DNA of 64,000 nucleotides from Anaerolineae bacterium (GCA_020849765.1 JADLAY010000025.1:1-64000); one strand, 5' to 3'. Counted from the stretch's first letter, positions 1 to 9,276 are shown. Notes: generated from the letters alone by a model not told the origin. Numbers and translations: made by a program.

Positions 1-2
1 GC

Positions 3-743
3 ATCCACATCCACGAGTCGGACACGCGCCGCGAGGAAGCGGACGGCGTCGTGCGCTATATCAATCTGCTTAGCCCGTGCAGCTTCGTCCTCTACATGGA
101 TGTGCCCGATGAGGCCATCGACGGCACTATCGACCGCCAGATCGCCTACTTCGACAGCATGGGCCATGACTTCGAGTGGAAGGTCTTCAGCCACGACCGC
201 CCGTCGGATCTGGCCGACCGGCTCGCTGAGCGCGGCTTCTCACGTGGCGAGCTTGAGACGATCATGGCGCTCGACCTGAGCCATCTGCCGGAGGCGCTGG
301 CCAGGCCGGTGACGCATGACGTGCGCCGCATCACCGATCCGGGGCTTGTGCGCGGCATCCTCGCCATCCAGCGCGAGGTCTTCGAAGATGACGACGATGC
401 CTACATCGTCAGCTATTTGGAGACGACGCTGCGCGATCACCCGCACGAGGTCAGCTTCTACGCCGCCTACGTCGATGATATCCCCGTGTCGGCGGCCTGG
501 CTGCGCATGCCCGCGCACAGCCCGTTCGCCAGCCTGTGGGGCGGCGCAACGCTCGAAGCCTATCGCGGGCGCGGGCTCTACACGGCGCTGGTCGCCGTGC
601 GCACTCAGGAAGCCAAAACGCGCGGCTACCAGTTCCTGACCATCGACGCCAGCGACATGAGCCGCCCAATCTGCGAGAAGCAGGGCTTCGTCAAACTGTG
701 TACGACGCGGGAATGCGAATGGAAGCGCCCCGACGCCGACTGA
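3..743 (+). CDS. GNAT family N-acetyltransferase, 5'-truncated by window edge
   Basis: The reading frame is open from base 3 to the stop, so the start codon lies upstream of the window; the GTG at 51 is internal to conserved sequence. The visible part has an N-terminal lobe (…VRYINLLSP…, …FEWKVFSHDRP…) followed by a GNAT acetyl-CoA fold with the pyrophosphate-loop signature EAYRGRGLYTALVAVR (bases about 556-604). A late segment, TIDASDMSRPICEKQGF, is typical of the last GNAT strands. It presumably moves an acetyl group from acetyl-CoA to an amine, but the substrate cannot be read from the sequence. About 246 residues are visible. The GNAT fold is clear; any more exact function is unknown. Confidence 0.8.
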   Translation: MHIHESDTRREEADGVVRYINLLSPCSFVLYMDVPDEAIDGTIDRQIAYFDSMGHDFEWKVFSHDRPSDLADRLAERGFSRGELETIMALDLSHLPEALARPVTHDVRRITDPGLVRGILAIQREVFEDDDDAYIVSYLETTLRDHPHEVSFYAAYVDDIPVSAAWLRMPAHSPFASLWGGATLEAYRGRGLYTALVAVRTQEAKTRGYQFLTIDASDMSRPICEKQGFVKLCTTRECEWKRPDAD

Positions 744-753
744 GCACTGCCCC

Positions 754-762
754 TGGTATAAT
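754..762 (+). promoter_or_regulatory. Extended -10 promoter for the Uma2 gene
   Basis: TGGTATAAT at 754-762 is a perfect -10 hexamer preceded by the TGn extension. No convincing -35 box lies 16-18 bases upstream, as expected for an extended -10 promoter. It sits 26 bases before the ATG at 789, in the short gap after the acetyltransferase stop. Confidence 0.5.
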
Positions 763-788
763 CTAGGCATGATATTGAATGAGGCAGC

Positions 789-1388
789 ATGATGGTCGCG
801 CGACGCCAGTCACACATGCCGATTGATGAATATCTCGACTTCGAGCGCAATAGCGATACGAAGCATGAATATCTCGACGGAGAAGTCTTCGCGATGGCGG
901 GGGCCAGCCCCAATCACAATATCATCACCAGCAACACGATTACGCATCTCAACAACCAGATCGGTGAGCGCAATTGTGTTGTCTTCGCCAGCGACCAGAT
1001 GATCAAGACGCCGAGTGGATTGTATGCTTATCCCGACATTTCGGTCGTCTGTGGCGGGCCTCACTACGATGAAACCGCCAGTGAAATTCTTCTGAATCCA
1101 ACTCTGATTGTCGAAGTGTTGTCACCATCGACGGAGAATTACGACCGTGGTGAAAAGTTCAGGCACTTCAAAACGATCAGCACTTTGCGCGAGTACGTTT
1201 TGATTGCGCAGGATACCTACCGCATCGAACGCTATGCTTATCAGGCCGGTTCCGATTGGTTGTTTGCAAACGCGATGGGGTTGAATGGCGAGATCGTGCT
1301 CAAGTCACTTGACATCACGCTTGAGTTGGCCCGTCTCTATCGCAATGTCGATTTGCCGACCAGACCACCACAGCCTCATCACCCATAA
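789..1388 (+). CDS. Uma2 family (DUF820) endonuclease-fold protein
   Basis: A 199-residue protein of the Uma2/DUF820 family, which has a PD-(D/E)XK nuclease fold. Visible core elements are EYLDGEVFAMAG with SPNHN, the acidic strand YPDISVVCG, LIVEVLSPST carrying the catalytic Glu, and then DRGEKFRHFKTISTLREYVLI carrying the Lys and the final strand. The ATG follows GAGG by about five bases and lies behind an extended -10 promoter, so the gene is probably monocistronic. Base composition is visibly more AT-rich than its neighbours, suggesting acquisition. Such genes are abundant and often in many copies in Chloroflexota and cyanobacteria; the cellular role is not established and the target DNA is unknown. 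Confidence 0.85.
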   Translation: MMVARRQSHMPIDEYLDFERNSDTKHEYLDGEVFAMAGASPNHNIITSNTITHLNNQIGERNCVVFASDQMIKTPSGLYAYPDISVVCGGPHYDETASEILLNPTLIVEVLSPSTENYDRGEKFRHFKTISTLREYVLIAQDTYRIERYAYQAGSDWLFANAMGLNGEIVLKSLDITLELARLYRNVDLPTRPPQPHHP

Positions 1389-1400
1389 GAGAAGATACGC

Positions 1401-1811
1401 ATGACCCCGATCAAGATCAATCACGTCGCCGTTGTCGTCGAAGATGTCCAGGCCGCCATCGGCTTCTGGCGTGACGCGCTCGGCCTGCCGCTGCAACACA
1501 CCGAGCGCAACGAAGCTGAAGCCGTCGAGATCGCCTTTCTGCCCGTCGGCGAGGGCGAGATCGAGCTGATCCAGCCGATCACGGAGGAGAGCGGCGTCGC
1601 GCGTTACCTGGCCAAGAAGGGCGCCGGTCTGCATCACCTGTGCATCGAGGTCGAGGACATCGCGGCAGCCCTGGAACGGATCGCCGCCAGCGGCGCGGAG
1701 CTGATCAACGACACGCCGCGTTCGCGCCCGGATGGCACGCTGTATGCTTTCGTGCATCCCAAGAGCACCGGCGGCGTCCTGCTCGAACTCTACCAACTGC
1801 CCGCCAAATAG
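1401..1811 (+). CDS. mce: Methylmalonyl-CoA epimerase
   Basis: A 136-residue vicinal-oxygen-chelate protein, the usual size for methylmalonyl-CoA epimerase. It interconverts (S)- and (R)-methylmalonyl-CoA in the cytoplasm, linking propionyl-CoA carboxylation to methylmalonyl-CoA mutase and succinyl-CoA. Two VOC half-modules are visible. Metal ligands expected of the family are present: His8 in INHVAVVVED, His78/79 in GLHHLCIEVED, and Glu129 in GVLLELYQLP. It begins 12 bases after the Uma2 gene. No mutase is in the window, but the carboxylase and branched-chain dehydrogenase at 40-47 kb would feed the same pathway. Confidence 0.85.
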   Translation: MTPIKINHVAVVVEDVQAAIGFWRDALGLPLQHTERNEAEAVEIAFLPVGEGEIELIQPITEESGVARYLAKKGAGLHHLCIEVEDIAAALERIAASGAELINDTPRSRPDGTLYAFVHPKSTGGVLLELYQLPAK

Positions 1812-1817
1812 GTTGCG

Positions 1818-3749
1818 TTAGCCATCCCTCGTGATTGGCCCTAGGCCGATCTGCGTATCCTCGCCGCCGTCCGTGCGCACGTTCAGGCGGCCTTCGGGCT
1901 GCGCCGGATCGCCGAAAGCGGCCAGGCTGACCCACCACGTCTCGGCCTGATGGCCATCGAGCGGAATCGTGATCTCATCGCCGATGACGCTGCCGGCGCG
2001 CCAGCAGGTCGTCGGGTAGCGTGATGCGCCGCCGGGCTGCCAGGCGTCGACCGGGATCGTCTCGCTCCCATCGCCGACCAGGACAGCCCCGAACCACAGC
2101 GGCGTGGTCGACGGCGTGACGCCCTGCCAGTTCAGGCGCAGGATCAGCGAGTCATCCGTCAGCGACGCGTCCCAGCCGATCAACCGGAATGACTCCGTCT
2201 CGGCCTGGTTGACGAACAGCGCATCGACGTCGTGACTCGTCGTCACCTGCGGCGCGGTCGGCGGCGGCCTGAAATCCGCGCTGACGGCGGGGATGCTTGT
2301 GATCAATGCCGCCAGCAGCGCGGCCTGCGGGATGCCGAGCCACAGCCACTCGCGCTTCGTCAGCGGCTGCCCGGATGTACGCGGGCTTTCGGCGGCGGCG
2401 ATCAGCAGGAAGGGGGCGAAGAAGAGCCAGACGCGCCCGGTTTCACCCCTGGCCGTGCCGCTGAAGACCATGATCATCATCGTAAGCGCCAGCACGAGGC
2501 TCATCGACGGCAGCGTCGCCAGCGACCGATCCTTCGCGGCCAGCCAGCGCCCCAGGTTGGCGATCAGCACGACGGCGAACGCCAACCCGCCCCACAGCAG
2601 CCAGTCCCACGTGTGCATGATCGCCCAGAACCCGTAGGGCCGGTCGATCCCCAGGTGGAATGACATGGCGGTCGACAGCAGATCGAACGGCGTATTGTGC
2701 ACGCTGGCGATCCAGAAGCCGATCCAGACCGTCACTAACCCCAACGTGTAGTAGATGCCAATCAGGATGACCTGGACGATGCGCCGCCGCTTGATCACGA
2801 TCTGGCGCCACAGCACCCAGAGGCCGAGCAGCAGCCCCAGAGGGACGAGCGCAAAATTGATGAAGATGCCGATCCCGGTCAGCAGGCCGCTCACGAAGAT
2901 GGCGAGCGGCCGCGGCGACTCGCGCTGGCAGCCGACGATCAGTAGGAGCAGCGCGCAGACGGCGATCAGCGGGTAGAGCGTGTTCCAGGTGCCCGCGAAC
3001 GCGGCCAGCCCAGGGATGAGCGGATACCAGAGGACGACGGCGCGCGCATTGGCTGGAGCTGTGCGCTTGGCCAACGCAAACAGCGCGACCGGCGTCAGCG
3101 CCGCCCAGATGGGCATCAGGATGCCAAAGATGGTCGACGTCCACTGGCCGGGCGTGTCGTAGATCAGATCGTAGTTGTTGCATTGCAGCGGCATCAGCGC
3201 CTGCTGGCCCGCGCGTGCCAGAGCCGGGATGCCGTCGAGTACATCGGTGAGCCAGGCATACCAGAGCACCGAGCCGGGCGGCAGATTGTTGAGATGGCCG
3301 CCGAAGCGCACCATCTCCGCCGCCCAGTTGCGCCACTCGCCGCTCGCCCAGTCGATGTGCGTCGCCACCCAGTGCGGGCCGGTGCCTAACTGGGAGGCTG
3401 TCCGCGCGAACAGTTCGAACAGCGGGTCGCCGTCACGGATGGCGATCGCGACGAGCGTCACGAACAGTGTGCCGAGCATACTCCAGACGACGGCGAGGCG
3501 CCCGCCGTTCGCCCGCTTGAGCAATGCGTACGCTCCGGCCACGTAGACGAGTAGCACCGCCAGCAGCGGCAGACTCCGCAGTAGATCGAGCGGCACGTAT
3601 TCCCAGCGCCAGCCGAAACCGCCGCGCAGCCACTCTGAGACGTCGATGCGAATCGCGAGTGCCGCGATCAACGTCACGACCCCGGCGAGGATGAAGATGC
3701 GCGTATGGCGTGGGATATTCAAAGCGAGGACTCGATTTCTCTGCGGCAA
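1818..3749 (-). CDS. Polytopic membrane protein, GT39-like glycosyltransferase with C-terminal soluble domain
   Basis: A 643-residue protein with about ten or more hydrophobic helices in its first 480 residues, starting at HTRIFILAGVVTLIAALAI. The layout resembles GT-C enzymes (GT39/PMT or ArnT-like) that use polyprenyl-phosphate sugars at the membrane. The last roughly 140 residues are hydrophilic and beta-rich (DVDALFVNQAETESFRLIGW onward), like the non-catalytic jelly-roll tail of many Chloroflexota GT39-like proteins. The start is a TTG at 3749, chosen as the longest open frame; TTG at 3722 is an alternative. It lies just downstream of a second GT39-like gene on the same strand, so the two may be co-transcribed. 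Donor and acceptor are unknown. Confidence 0.65.
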   Translation of the reverse strand: MPQRNRVLALNIPRHTRIFILAGVVTLIAALAIRIDVSEWLRGGFGWRWEYVPLDLLRSLPLLAVLLVYVAGAYALLKRANGGRLAVVWSMLGTLFVTLVAIAIRDGDPLFELFARTASQLGTGPHWVATHIDWASGEWRNWAAEMVRFGGHLNNLPPGSVLWYAWLTDVLDGIPALARAGQQALMPLQCNNYDLIYDTPGQWTSTIFGILMPIWAALTPVALFALAKRTAPANARAVVLWYPLIPGLAAFAGTWNTLYPLIAVCALLLLIVGCQRESPRPLAIFVSGLLTGIGIFINFALVPLGLLLGLWVLWRQIVIKRRRIVQVILIGIYYTLGLVTVWIGFWIASVHNTPFDLLSTAMSFHLGIDRPYGFWAIMHTWDWLLWGGLAFAVVLIANLGRWLAAKDRSLATLPSMSLVLALTMMIMVFSGTARGETGRVWLFFAPFLLIAAAESPRTSGQPLTKREWLWLGIPQAALLAALITSIPAVSADFRPPPTAPQVTTSHDVDALFVNQAETESFRLIGWDASLTDDSLILRLNWQGVTPSTTPLWFGAVLVGDGSETIPVDAWQPGGASRYPTTCWRAGSVIGDEITIPLDGHQAETWWVSLAAFGDPAQPEGRLNVRTDGGEDTQIGLGPITRDG

Positions 3750-3791
3750 GACTCACGTTCCGGCGACCAGGCGGTCTATTGTAGCGGACGA

Positions 3792-5096
3792 CTAGGATCT
3801 GCGGATGGTGAAGATCCAACTCAATCCATAGACCGCGCCGATGGCCAGCAGCGGCGTCAACATCGTGCGCCCGCGCGTATCAATGCCGGACGTTTGCACG
3901 ATGATCGTCCCGGCGATGTAGTAGGCGCAGACGAGCAGGATCAGCCAGAAGAGGCTGTACTGCTTGTGCCGGAACAGGGCGATGAGGCCACCGGCGGCTG
4001 CCAGCACGAGGCCCAGATTCCAGACGGCCAGCACGATCATCAGGCCGCCGGGCACATTCTGCGTCCAGCCCAGAATGCGCCACAGGCCAATCGGGATCGT
4101 GAGCAGGTAGACGACGGGGTAAGTCGTGAAGACGTCGAGGGCGACGCCGGTCATCGCCGTCTGCAGATCAGCCGTGGCGGCGTAGTGCCCGTGCCGCGTC
4201 GCGCCGTCAACGGTTGACGTGTCGTGCCCCAGACGCGCCTCGACCCGGCGGCTGAGTTCGACGTAAGTGTCCTCTATCGGCAGGTTCGCGCCGCGCGATT
4301 CGACCGAGGCTGCGCGGTAGTAGAGCAGATTGTAGACGCCGATGGTCGAGAAGGTCGGGTTGCCGAACACGCTGCCATTATGTGCAATCCACGTGCCGAT
4401 GCCTCCGGCGCAGATCAGCGCGAACAGGGCGACGGCGACCCACTGCTTCCGGTAGCTGAGCAAGCCCCAGACGACCAGCACGATCCAGACCAGAAATGAC
4501 GCCGGGCGCGCCAGCAACGAAACGACCAGAGCGAGGGCGGCCAGCGCCGCCCAGGGCAGCGCTCGCGGCCTCGTTCGGCTTCTGACGCTCGTGATCAAGA
4601 GCATCAGCGCGGCCAGCAGCGTCAGATTCGCCAGCGACTCCGAGCCGAGGTAGGCCGAGTAGATGATGCTCGTCGGATCGAGCGCCGCGATCAGACCGGC
4701 GGCCAGACTCAGGTTCGCCGCCAGTCCCCACTGTCGAGCGAGGACATAAGTCAGCGGGGCGATGAGTGCCCCCATGATCACGTTGGCAATCAACACGGCG
4801 GTGCCGTTGAGCCCGAGCAGGTAGATCAGGATCGGGAAAGCGGGCGGGCGCACGAGGAACAGGCTGTTATCGAAGCGACCATACTGCTCGATGTGCTCCG
4901 CGCCAATCTCGTAGAGCCGGTAGTCGCCATCCTGAAAGCTGCTCAGGTCGGGCGTGTAGCGCGCGCCGACGTAGGCAAGGCGCACCGCGCAGGCGACGAC
5001 GAAAATGACGACGAGCACTGCCGGATAGCGCCAGAGATTCTTGACATACTCCATCGTTCGTAGACCGTGTTCCTCAAAGTGGCGCCGTCCCCTCAC
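3792..5096 (-). CDS. Glycosyltransferase family 39-like membrane protein
   Basis: A 434-residue polytopic protein of GT-C (GT39/PMT-like) type. After the first helix comes a loop with the acidic pair FQDGDYRLYEIGAEHI, then LVRPPAFPILIYLLG, matching the aspartate-bearing first extracytoplasmic loop and RPPxxP region of this group. About ten helices follow, ending near the C-terminus. It probably transfers a sugar from a lipid-phosphate donor at the outer face of the membrane. The GTG at 5096 has GAGG six bases upstream; an ATG at 5054 (MEYVKN), right before the first helix, is also possible. It precedes the other GT39-like gene by about 40 bases on the same strand. Confidence 0.7.
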   Translation of the reverse strand: MRGRRHFEEHGLRTMEYVKNLWRYPAVLVVIFVVACAVRLAYVGARYTPDLSSFQDGDYRLYEIGAEHIEQYGRFDNSLFLVRPPAFPILIYLLGLNGTAVLIANVIMGALIAPLTYVLARQWGLAANLSLAAGLIAALDPTSIIYSAYLGSESLANLTLLAALMLLITSVRSRTRPRALPWAALAALALVVSLLARPASFLVWIVLVVWGLLSYRKQWVAVALFALICAGGIGTWIAHNGSVFGNPTFSTIGVYNLLYYRAASVESRGANLPIEDTYVELSRRVEARLGHDTSTVDGATRHGHYAATADLQTAMTGVALDVFTTYPVVYLLTIPIGLWRILGWTQNVPGGLMIVLAVWNLGLVLAAAGGLIALFRHKQYSLFWLILLVCAYYIAGTIIVQTSGIDTRGRTMLTPLLAIGAVYGLSWIFTIRRS

Positions 5097-5288
5097 TGTC
5101 TACCTCGACCAGTAAGTGGAGCATTCGCGATGCGCCTAAGACTTTACATCGAGCGCGATGCGTCGCGCAAATGGATGCATGGCCATGCCATCCGCGCCTG
5201 AGCGTGCCACATCCACCAGGGTAAACGCATCAAAATTCTTACGGAGTTCTCAATGGTTCATAGCGTTTCGTAAAGGATGGTTTGTTGG

Positions 5289-5314
5289 TAGGGGCGCATC
5301 ATGATGCGCCCCTA
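5289..5314. repeat. Palindromic intergenic repeat (modular REP family)
   Basis: A perfect 26-bp palindrome with ends TAGGGGCG/CGCCCCTA and centre CATCATGATG. It lies in the 570-base non-coding stretch between the divergent GT39-like gene and the peptide-binding protein gene. It is one of the dispersed palindromes that share the GTAGGGRCG end but differ in stem sequence. I recognise nothing else in 5097-5669 except a small hairpin with arms GGTTCC/GGAACC around 5574-5589. Confidence 0.75.
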
Positions 5315-5669
5315 AAGACACCCAGAGACCCCTTACAACCCGTATCTTATGTTTCATGCGATTGCCCCGCCACGTCCATCCCTTAATTTGGCATTTACTG
5401 CAAAGTCCGCTATCCTCCCGCAAACGAACCCTGTGTACAGCGTAACGTCACACTCTCGTCGCACGCGATCGATCCTTTCTTTTTGCGACAGTTGGCCCAG
5501 CCCTGCGGGTTGATGGCGGCTCTCGCAACCGTCAAACAAAATCTGCGCTTCACTTCGACGGCAGTCTCCCGCGGTTCCAAGTGGAACCTATCCAGTCTTT
5601 GTTGTGTCGCATCAGGTCACCTTCCAGGTTGAGGGTGGGCCTGATTTATTCATTGAGAAGGAGAGAGCA

Positions 5670-7190
5670 TTGAAGAAGAAAATAGCAAGCCTCATAGCAC
5701 TCGGCTGCTTGATCATGTTGATGGTGGGCAGCGGTTATGCTCAGGACATGGAACCGACCATGGGTGGCACGTTGCGCGCCGCCTGGCAGTCCGGATGGGA
5801 AACGCTCGACCCCCATGTCGCCACGTCCGAAGCGACCAATCAGGTCCTCAACAACGTCATGGACACGCTGACGTTCTTCGACGACACCATGAATCTGATC
5901 CCCTGGCTGGCGGAATCGTGGGAACAATCCGAAGACGGGTTGACCTGGACCTTCCATCTGCGTCAGGATGTCATGTTCAGCAATGGACGCGGGATGATGG
6001 CTGACGACATCGTCTGGTCATTGAACCGTCTGATCGACCCGGACGTCGCCTCCGGCAGCGCCTGGCGCATCGGCGCGGATAGCACCATCAGCGCCATCGA
6101 CGACTACACCGTCGAGATCACGACGTCAGCGCCGAACGCGACGCTGCCGCAAGCCCTGGGCGCCAACAAGTTCGTCGGCATCCTGGCGCCGGAAAGCGAA
6201 AACGAAGACGGCACGATTGATGTCCCGATCGGCACCGGCCCGTTCGTCATCAGCGAGGTCGAAGGCACGACGCGCATCGTGCTGACGCCCAACGAGTACT
6301 ACTGGCAGGACGGCCCCTACCTGGACTCGGTCGAGATCGTGCCCTACGAGGACGACGCTGCGCGTGAGCTGGCGCTGACCGGCGGCGAGGTCGATTGGAT
6401 CATCACGATTTCGCCGCAGAACCTGGAACAGCTTCAGGCCGATCCGGACGTGGTGGTCGAGCTGTCGCCGCGCCTGTCTTATGATTACTTCGGTTTGAAC
6501 CTGACCCGCGAACCCTTCAACAACCGCGACGTGCGTCAGGCGATTGCCTATGCAATCGACCGTGCGCAGATCTGCGCCTTCGCTTTCTTCAACATCTGCG
6601 AGCCCGTGCAAGGCCCGACGGCCAGCGGTTCGCCCTGGTACTTCCCGTATGCACCATACGATCGCAACGTCGATATGGCGCGCGAGCTGCTGGCAGGGGC
6701 CGGTTATGGCGATGGCTTCTCGTTTGTGATGAACACCGTCGTCGGTTTTGAAGAGACGCAGCGCGCCGCGCAGGTCGTCCAACAGCAGTTGGCCGAGGTC
6801 GGCATCACGATGGAGATCCAGCCGGAAGAGTCGGCGGTCATCATCGAAAAAGAGGGCACCGGCGAATTCGATGCCATCATGTGGAGCTGGCTGGGCCTGA
6901 CCGACGCGGCGGATTACTTCTACCTGCAGCATCACACGGGCGAAGTCTTCAACTTCACCGGCTACAGCAATCCCGATTTTGACGCCCTGGTCGAATCCGG
7001 CAGCCAGGTCGGTGATTTCGACGAGCGCTACGGCATTTATGAGCAGGCCAACCAGATCCTCGTCGATGACGCGCCTTACATCTACATGTTCGCCAAGTCC
7101 GAGGTCAAGGCGTGGTCGCCGTCGGTGAACGGCTTCGTCGTACGCCCGGATTCCGCCGTCAACTTCTGGACGGTCTGGCTCGATCAATAA
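5670..7190 (+). CDS. ABC transporter substrate-binding protein, peptide/nickel family (SBP_bac_5)
   Basis: A 506-residue extracytoplasmic solute-binding protein of the DppA/OppA type. I place the start at TTG 5670: AAGGAGAG lies directly upstream, and the signal peptide (KKKIASLIALGCLIMLMVG, cleaved near YAQ) begins right after it; the frame upstream of 5670 does not look coding. The mature protein shows the family's hallmarks: GGTLRAAW, ETLDPHVATSE, LAESWEQSEDGLTWTFHLRQDVMFSNG, IPIGTGPF-like VPIGTGPFVI, and NNRDVRQAIAYAIDR. No lipobox cysteine follows the signal peptide. It heads an operon with two permeases. The ligand is probably a peptide or a related compound, but this fold also binds nickel, opines and sugars. 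Confidence 0.85.
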   Translation: MKKKIASLIALGCLIMLMVGSGYAQDMEPTMGGTLRAAWQSGWETLDPHVATSEATNQVLNNVMDTLTFFDDTMNLIPWLAESWEQSEDGLTWTFHLRQDVMFSNGRGMMADDIVWSLNRLIDPDVASGSAWRIGADSTISAIDDYTVEITTSAPNATLPQALGANKFVGILAPESENEDGTIDVPIGTGPFVISEVEGTTRIVLTPNEYYWQDGPYLDSVEIVPYEDDAARELALTGGEVDWIITISPQNLEQLQADPDVVVELSPRLSYDYFGLNLTREPFNNRDVRQAIAYAIDRAQICAFAFFNICEPVQGPTASGSPWYFPYAPYDRNVDMARELLAGAGYGDGFSFVMNTVVGFEETQRAAQVVQQQLAEVGITMEIQPEESAVIIEKEGTGEFDAIMWSWLGLTDAADYFYLQHHTGEVFNFTGYSNPDFDALVESGSQVGDFDERYGIYEQANQILVDDAPYIYMFAKSEVKAWSPSVNGFVVRPDSAVNFWTVWLDQ

Positions 7191-7205
7191 CGCAATGTCT
7201 GTCGG

Positions 7206-7230
7206 GGCAGAGGGCCACGTGCACTCTGCC
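7206..7230 (+). other. Stem-loop between binding-protein gene and permease gene
   Basis: GGCAGAG (7206-7212) pairs with CTCTGCC (7224-7230) in the 69-base gap after the binding-protein stop. There is no T-tract, so it is more likely an mRNA-stabilising or partial-attenuation hairpin than a terminator. It would allow more binding protein than permease to be made. Confidence 0.45.
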
Positions 7231-7259
7231 TCGCTGACTCTGATCTCGTACGGAGCGCG

Positions 7260-8207
7260 ATGAACTATCAATACGTCCTCCAACGACTGCTGCTGGCTGC
7301 CGTGGTCGTGCTCGGCGTGACGCTGGTCGTCTTCCTGATCGTCCAATTGATCCCCGGTGACCCGGCGCGCGTCTCGCTGGGAATGCAGACGACGGAAGAA
7401 CTGGTCGAGGCCCGGCGCGAGCGCATGGGGCTCAATCGTCCGCTGCTGGAGCAGTACGGCTCGTGGCTGGTCAATGCCGCGCACGGCGATTTCGGCGACA
7501 GCCTGATCACCGGCCAGCCGGTCGCGGATCAGATCGTGCGCCGTCTCCCTGCGACGCTGCAACTCGCCGTGCTGGCGATCGTGATCGGCATGCTGATCGC
7601 GTTTCCGCTCGGCATCCTGTCCGCCATGCGCCCGAACAGCGCGCTCGACGTGTTCGCCTCGGTCATCAGCCAGTTGGGCGTGGCCGTGCCCGATTTCTGG
7701 ATGGCGATCCTGCTCGTGCTGTTGTTTTCGTCCGGGCTGGGATGGCTGCCGCCGAGCGGCTACACGCCGATTCAGGATGACTTCTCCGGCTGGCTCGCGC
7801 ATATGATCCTGCCCGCGCTGACGGCCGGGCTGATCAGCGCGTCGATTCAAACGCGCTTCATCCGCAGCGCCATGCTCGAAGTGCTCCACCAGAACTACAT
7901 CAAGACGGCCCACGCCAAGGGCCTGAGCGAGCGCGTCGTCATCTCGCGCCACGCGCTGCGCAACGCCCTGATCACGATCGTCACCGTCGTCGGCCTGCAG
8001 GTGACGGCCCTGCTCAGCGCTGTCGTCGTCATCGAGATCGTCTTCAATCTGCCGGGGCTGGGGCGACTGGCGCTGGACGCCGTGCTCGACCGCGATTACA
8101 CGCTCTTGCAGGGATCGGTTTTCGTCATGGCCTTCATGGTCTCGCTCGTCAACCTGGCCGTCGATTTCACCTATTTCCTGCTCGATCCGCGCATCGAGTT
8201 CGCCTGA
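7260..8207 (+). CDS. ABC transporter permease, DppB/OppB-like
   Basis: A 315-residue inner-membrane permease with the DppB layout: first helix near the N-terminus (RLLLAAVVVLGVTLVVFLIVQ), the LIPGDPARVSLGMQTTEE loop, the NYGSWL-like QYGSWLVNAAHGDFGDSL segment, and then five more helices. The cytoplasmic EAA loop that contacts the ATPase reads HQNYIKTAHAKGLSERVV…HALRNALITIV. It follows the binding-protein gene by 69 bases and precedes the partner permease by 22 bases, so it is part of a peptide-type importer. No ATPase gene accompanies it; the nucleotide-binding subunits must come from elsewhere, perhaps the fused ATPase at 34.8-36.9 kb. Confidence 0.9.
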   Translation: MNYQYVLQRLLLAAVVVLGVTLVVFLIVQLIPGDPARVSLGMQTTEELVEARRERMGLNRPLLEQYGSWLVNAAHGDFGDSLITGQPVADQIVRRLPATLQLAVLAIVIGMLIAFPLGILSAMRPNSALDVFASVISQLGVAVPDFWMAILLVLLFSSGLGWLPPSGYTPIQDDFSGWLAHMILPALTAGLISASIQTRFIRSAMLEVLHQNYIKTAHAKGLSERVVISRHALRNALITIVTVVGLQVTALLSAVVVIEIVFNLPGLGRLALDAVLDRDYTLLQGSVFVMAFMVSLVNLAVDFTYFLLDPRIEFA

Positions 8208-8229
8208 TGGAGAATCGTAGAGAACTGCC

Positions 8230-9129
8230 ATGACTGCCAACCAGAGCGTCGCTCAACTCGATCTCCAACTCGGTTTGCCGCCGCGCCGCAGCCTGTTTCA
8301 GGATGTGGTGCACCGGTTCGTGCGCCATCGCGTCGGCATGATCGGTCTGGTTATCACGCTGCTGGTGGTCTTCGTGGCCATCTTCGGCCCGGTGCTCGCC
8401 CCCGCGCCGCCTAACTACATGTCGTTCACCGAGGCGTTCGCTGCGCCGTCGCTGGCGCATCCCTTCGGCACCGATGATTTCGGCCGCGACATCCTCAGCC
8501 GCATCATGTACGGCGCGCGCGTCTCGCTGATGGTCGGCGTCATCTCGGTCGGCATCGCGGCCACCACCGGGACGCTGTTGGGCATGATCGCGGGCTACGG
8601 TGGGCGCATCGTCGACGAGGTGATCATGCGCATCATGGACGTGCTGTTCGCTTTCCCGACGATCTTGCTGGCGCTGGCTGTCATGGCGATCCTGGGCAAG
8701 GGCATCAACAACGCCATGATCGCGATCGGCGTTGTCTACCTGCCGATCTTCGCCCGCATCGCCCGCAGCTCGACGCTCAAGGTCAAGCACGAGGAATTCG
8801 TGCAGGTCGCTCATGCGCTCGGCGCCAGCGGCCCGCACATCATGCTCCATCACATCTTCCCCAACATCCTGGCGCCGATCATCGTTGAGACGTCGCTCAG
8901 CCTGTCGTTCGCCATCCTGGCGGAAGCGGCGCTCAGCTTCTTCGGCCTGGGCACGCCGCCGCCCGATCCGAGTTGGGGGCGGATGCTGTCCGATGGCCGT
9001 GAGTTCTTCAACCAGTCGGTCTGGATCGGCATCTTCCCCGGCCTGGCGATCATGTTCACCGTCATGGGCTTCAACTTCCTCGGCGACGGCCTGCGCGATG
9101 CCCTCGACCCCAGCATGGCCCGGCATTAG
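8230..9129 (+). CDS. ABC transporter permease, DppC/OppC-like
   Basis: A 299-residue partner permease. It has the DppC-type N-terminal OppC_N helix (RHRVGMIGLVITLLVVFVAI), then the strongly conserved HPFGTDDFGRDILSRIMYGARVSL. The C-terminal transmembrane domain carries the EAA loop VKHEEFVQVAHALGASG followed by HIFPNILAPIIVETSLS. The end LSFFGLGTPPPDPSWGRML…FPGLAIMFTVMGFNFLGDGLRDALDP is diagnostic of this family. It is the last gene of the operon; a composite palindromic repeat follows at 9195-9250. Confidence 0.9.
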   Translation: MTANQSVAQLDLQLGLPPRRSLFQDVVHRFVRHRVGMIGLVITLLVVFVAIFGPVLAPAPPNYMSFTEAFAAPSLAHPFGTDDFGRDILSRIMYGARVSLMVGVISVGIAATTGTLLGMIAGYGGRIVDEVIMRIMDVLFAFPTILLALAVMAILGKGINNAMIAIGVVYLPIFARIARSSTLKVKHEEFVQVAHALGASGPHIMLHHIFPNILAPIIVETSLSLSFAILAEAALSFFGLGTPPPDPSWGRMLSDGREFFNQSVWIGIFPGLAIMFTVMGFNFLGDGLRDALDPSMARH

Positions 9130-9194
9130 GGCGGGCACGAAAATGTGCCACAAGGCTTCTCCATCTGATTGATAGTCCGCGAGGACACATCCGG

Positions 9195-9250
9195 TGTAGG
9201 GGCGAGGCGCTGCCTCGCCCACAAGGGCGACCCACCGGGTCGCCCCTACA
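9195..9250. repeat. Composite palindromic repeat with terminal inverted ends
   Basis: Two adjacent hairpins (GGGGCGAGGC…GCCTCGCCC and GGGCGACCC…GGGTCGCCC) are bracketed by outer 11-bp inverted ends TGTAGGGGCGA/TCGCCCCTACA. It lies between the convergent permease and HsdR-N-like genes. The structure resembles a REPIN or very small MITE and is a member of the modular palindrome family seen throughout the window. Confidence 0.75.
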
Positions 9251-9276
9251 CGGGGTATTAAATCCACAGATGTGGG

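Noticed and set aside
5354..5539. 61-codon minus-strand frame in the 5.1-5.7 kb gap
   Set aside because: No support beyond being open; likely chance.
6126..8240. 704-codon minus-strand frame
   Set aside because: Shadow of the SBP and permease genes on the plus strand; composition (Asp/Arg/His/Gln-rich) is that of antisense of high-GC genes.
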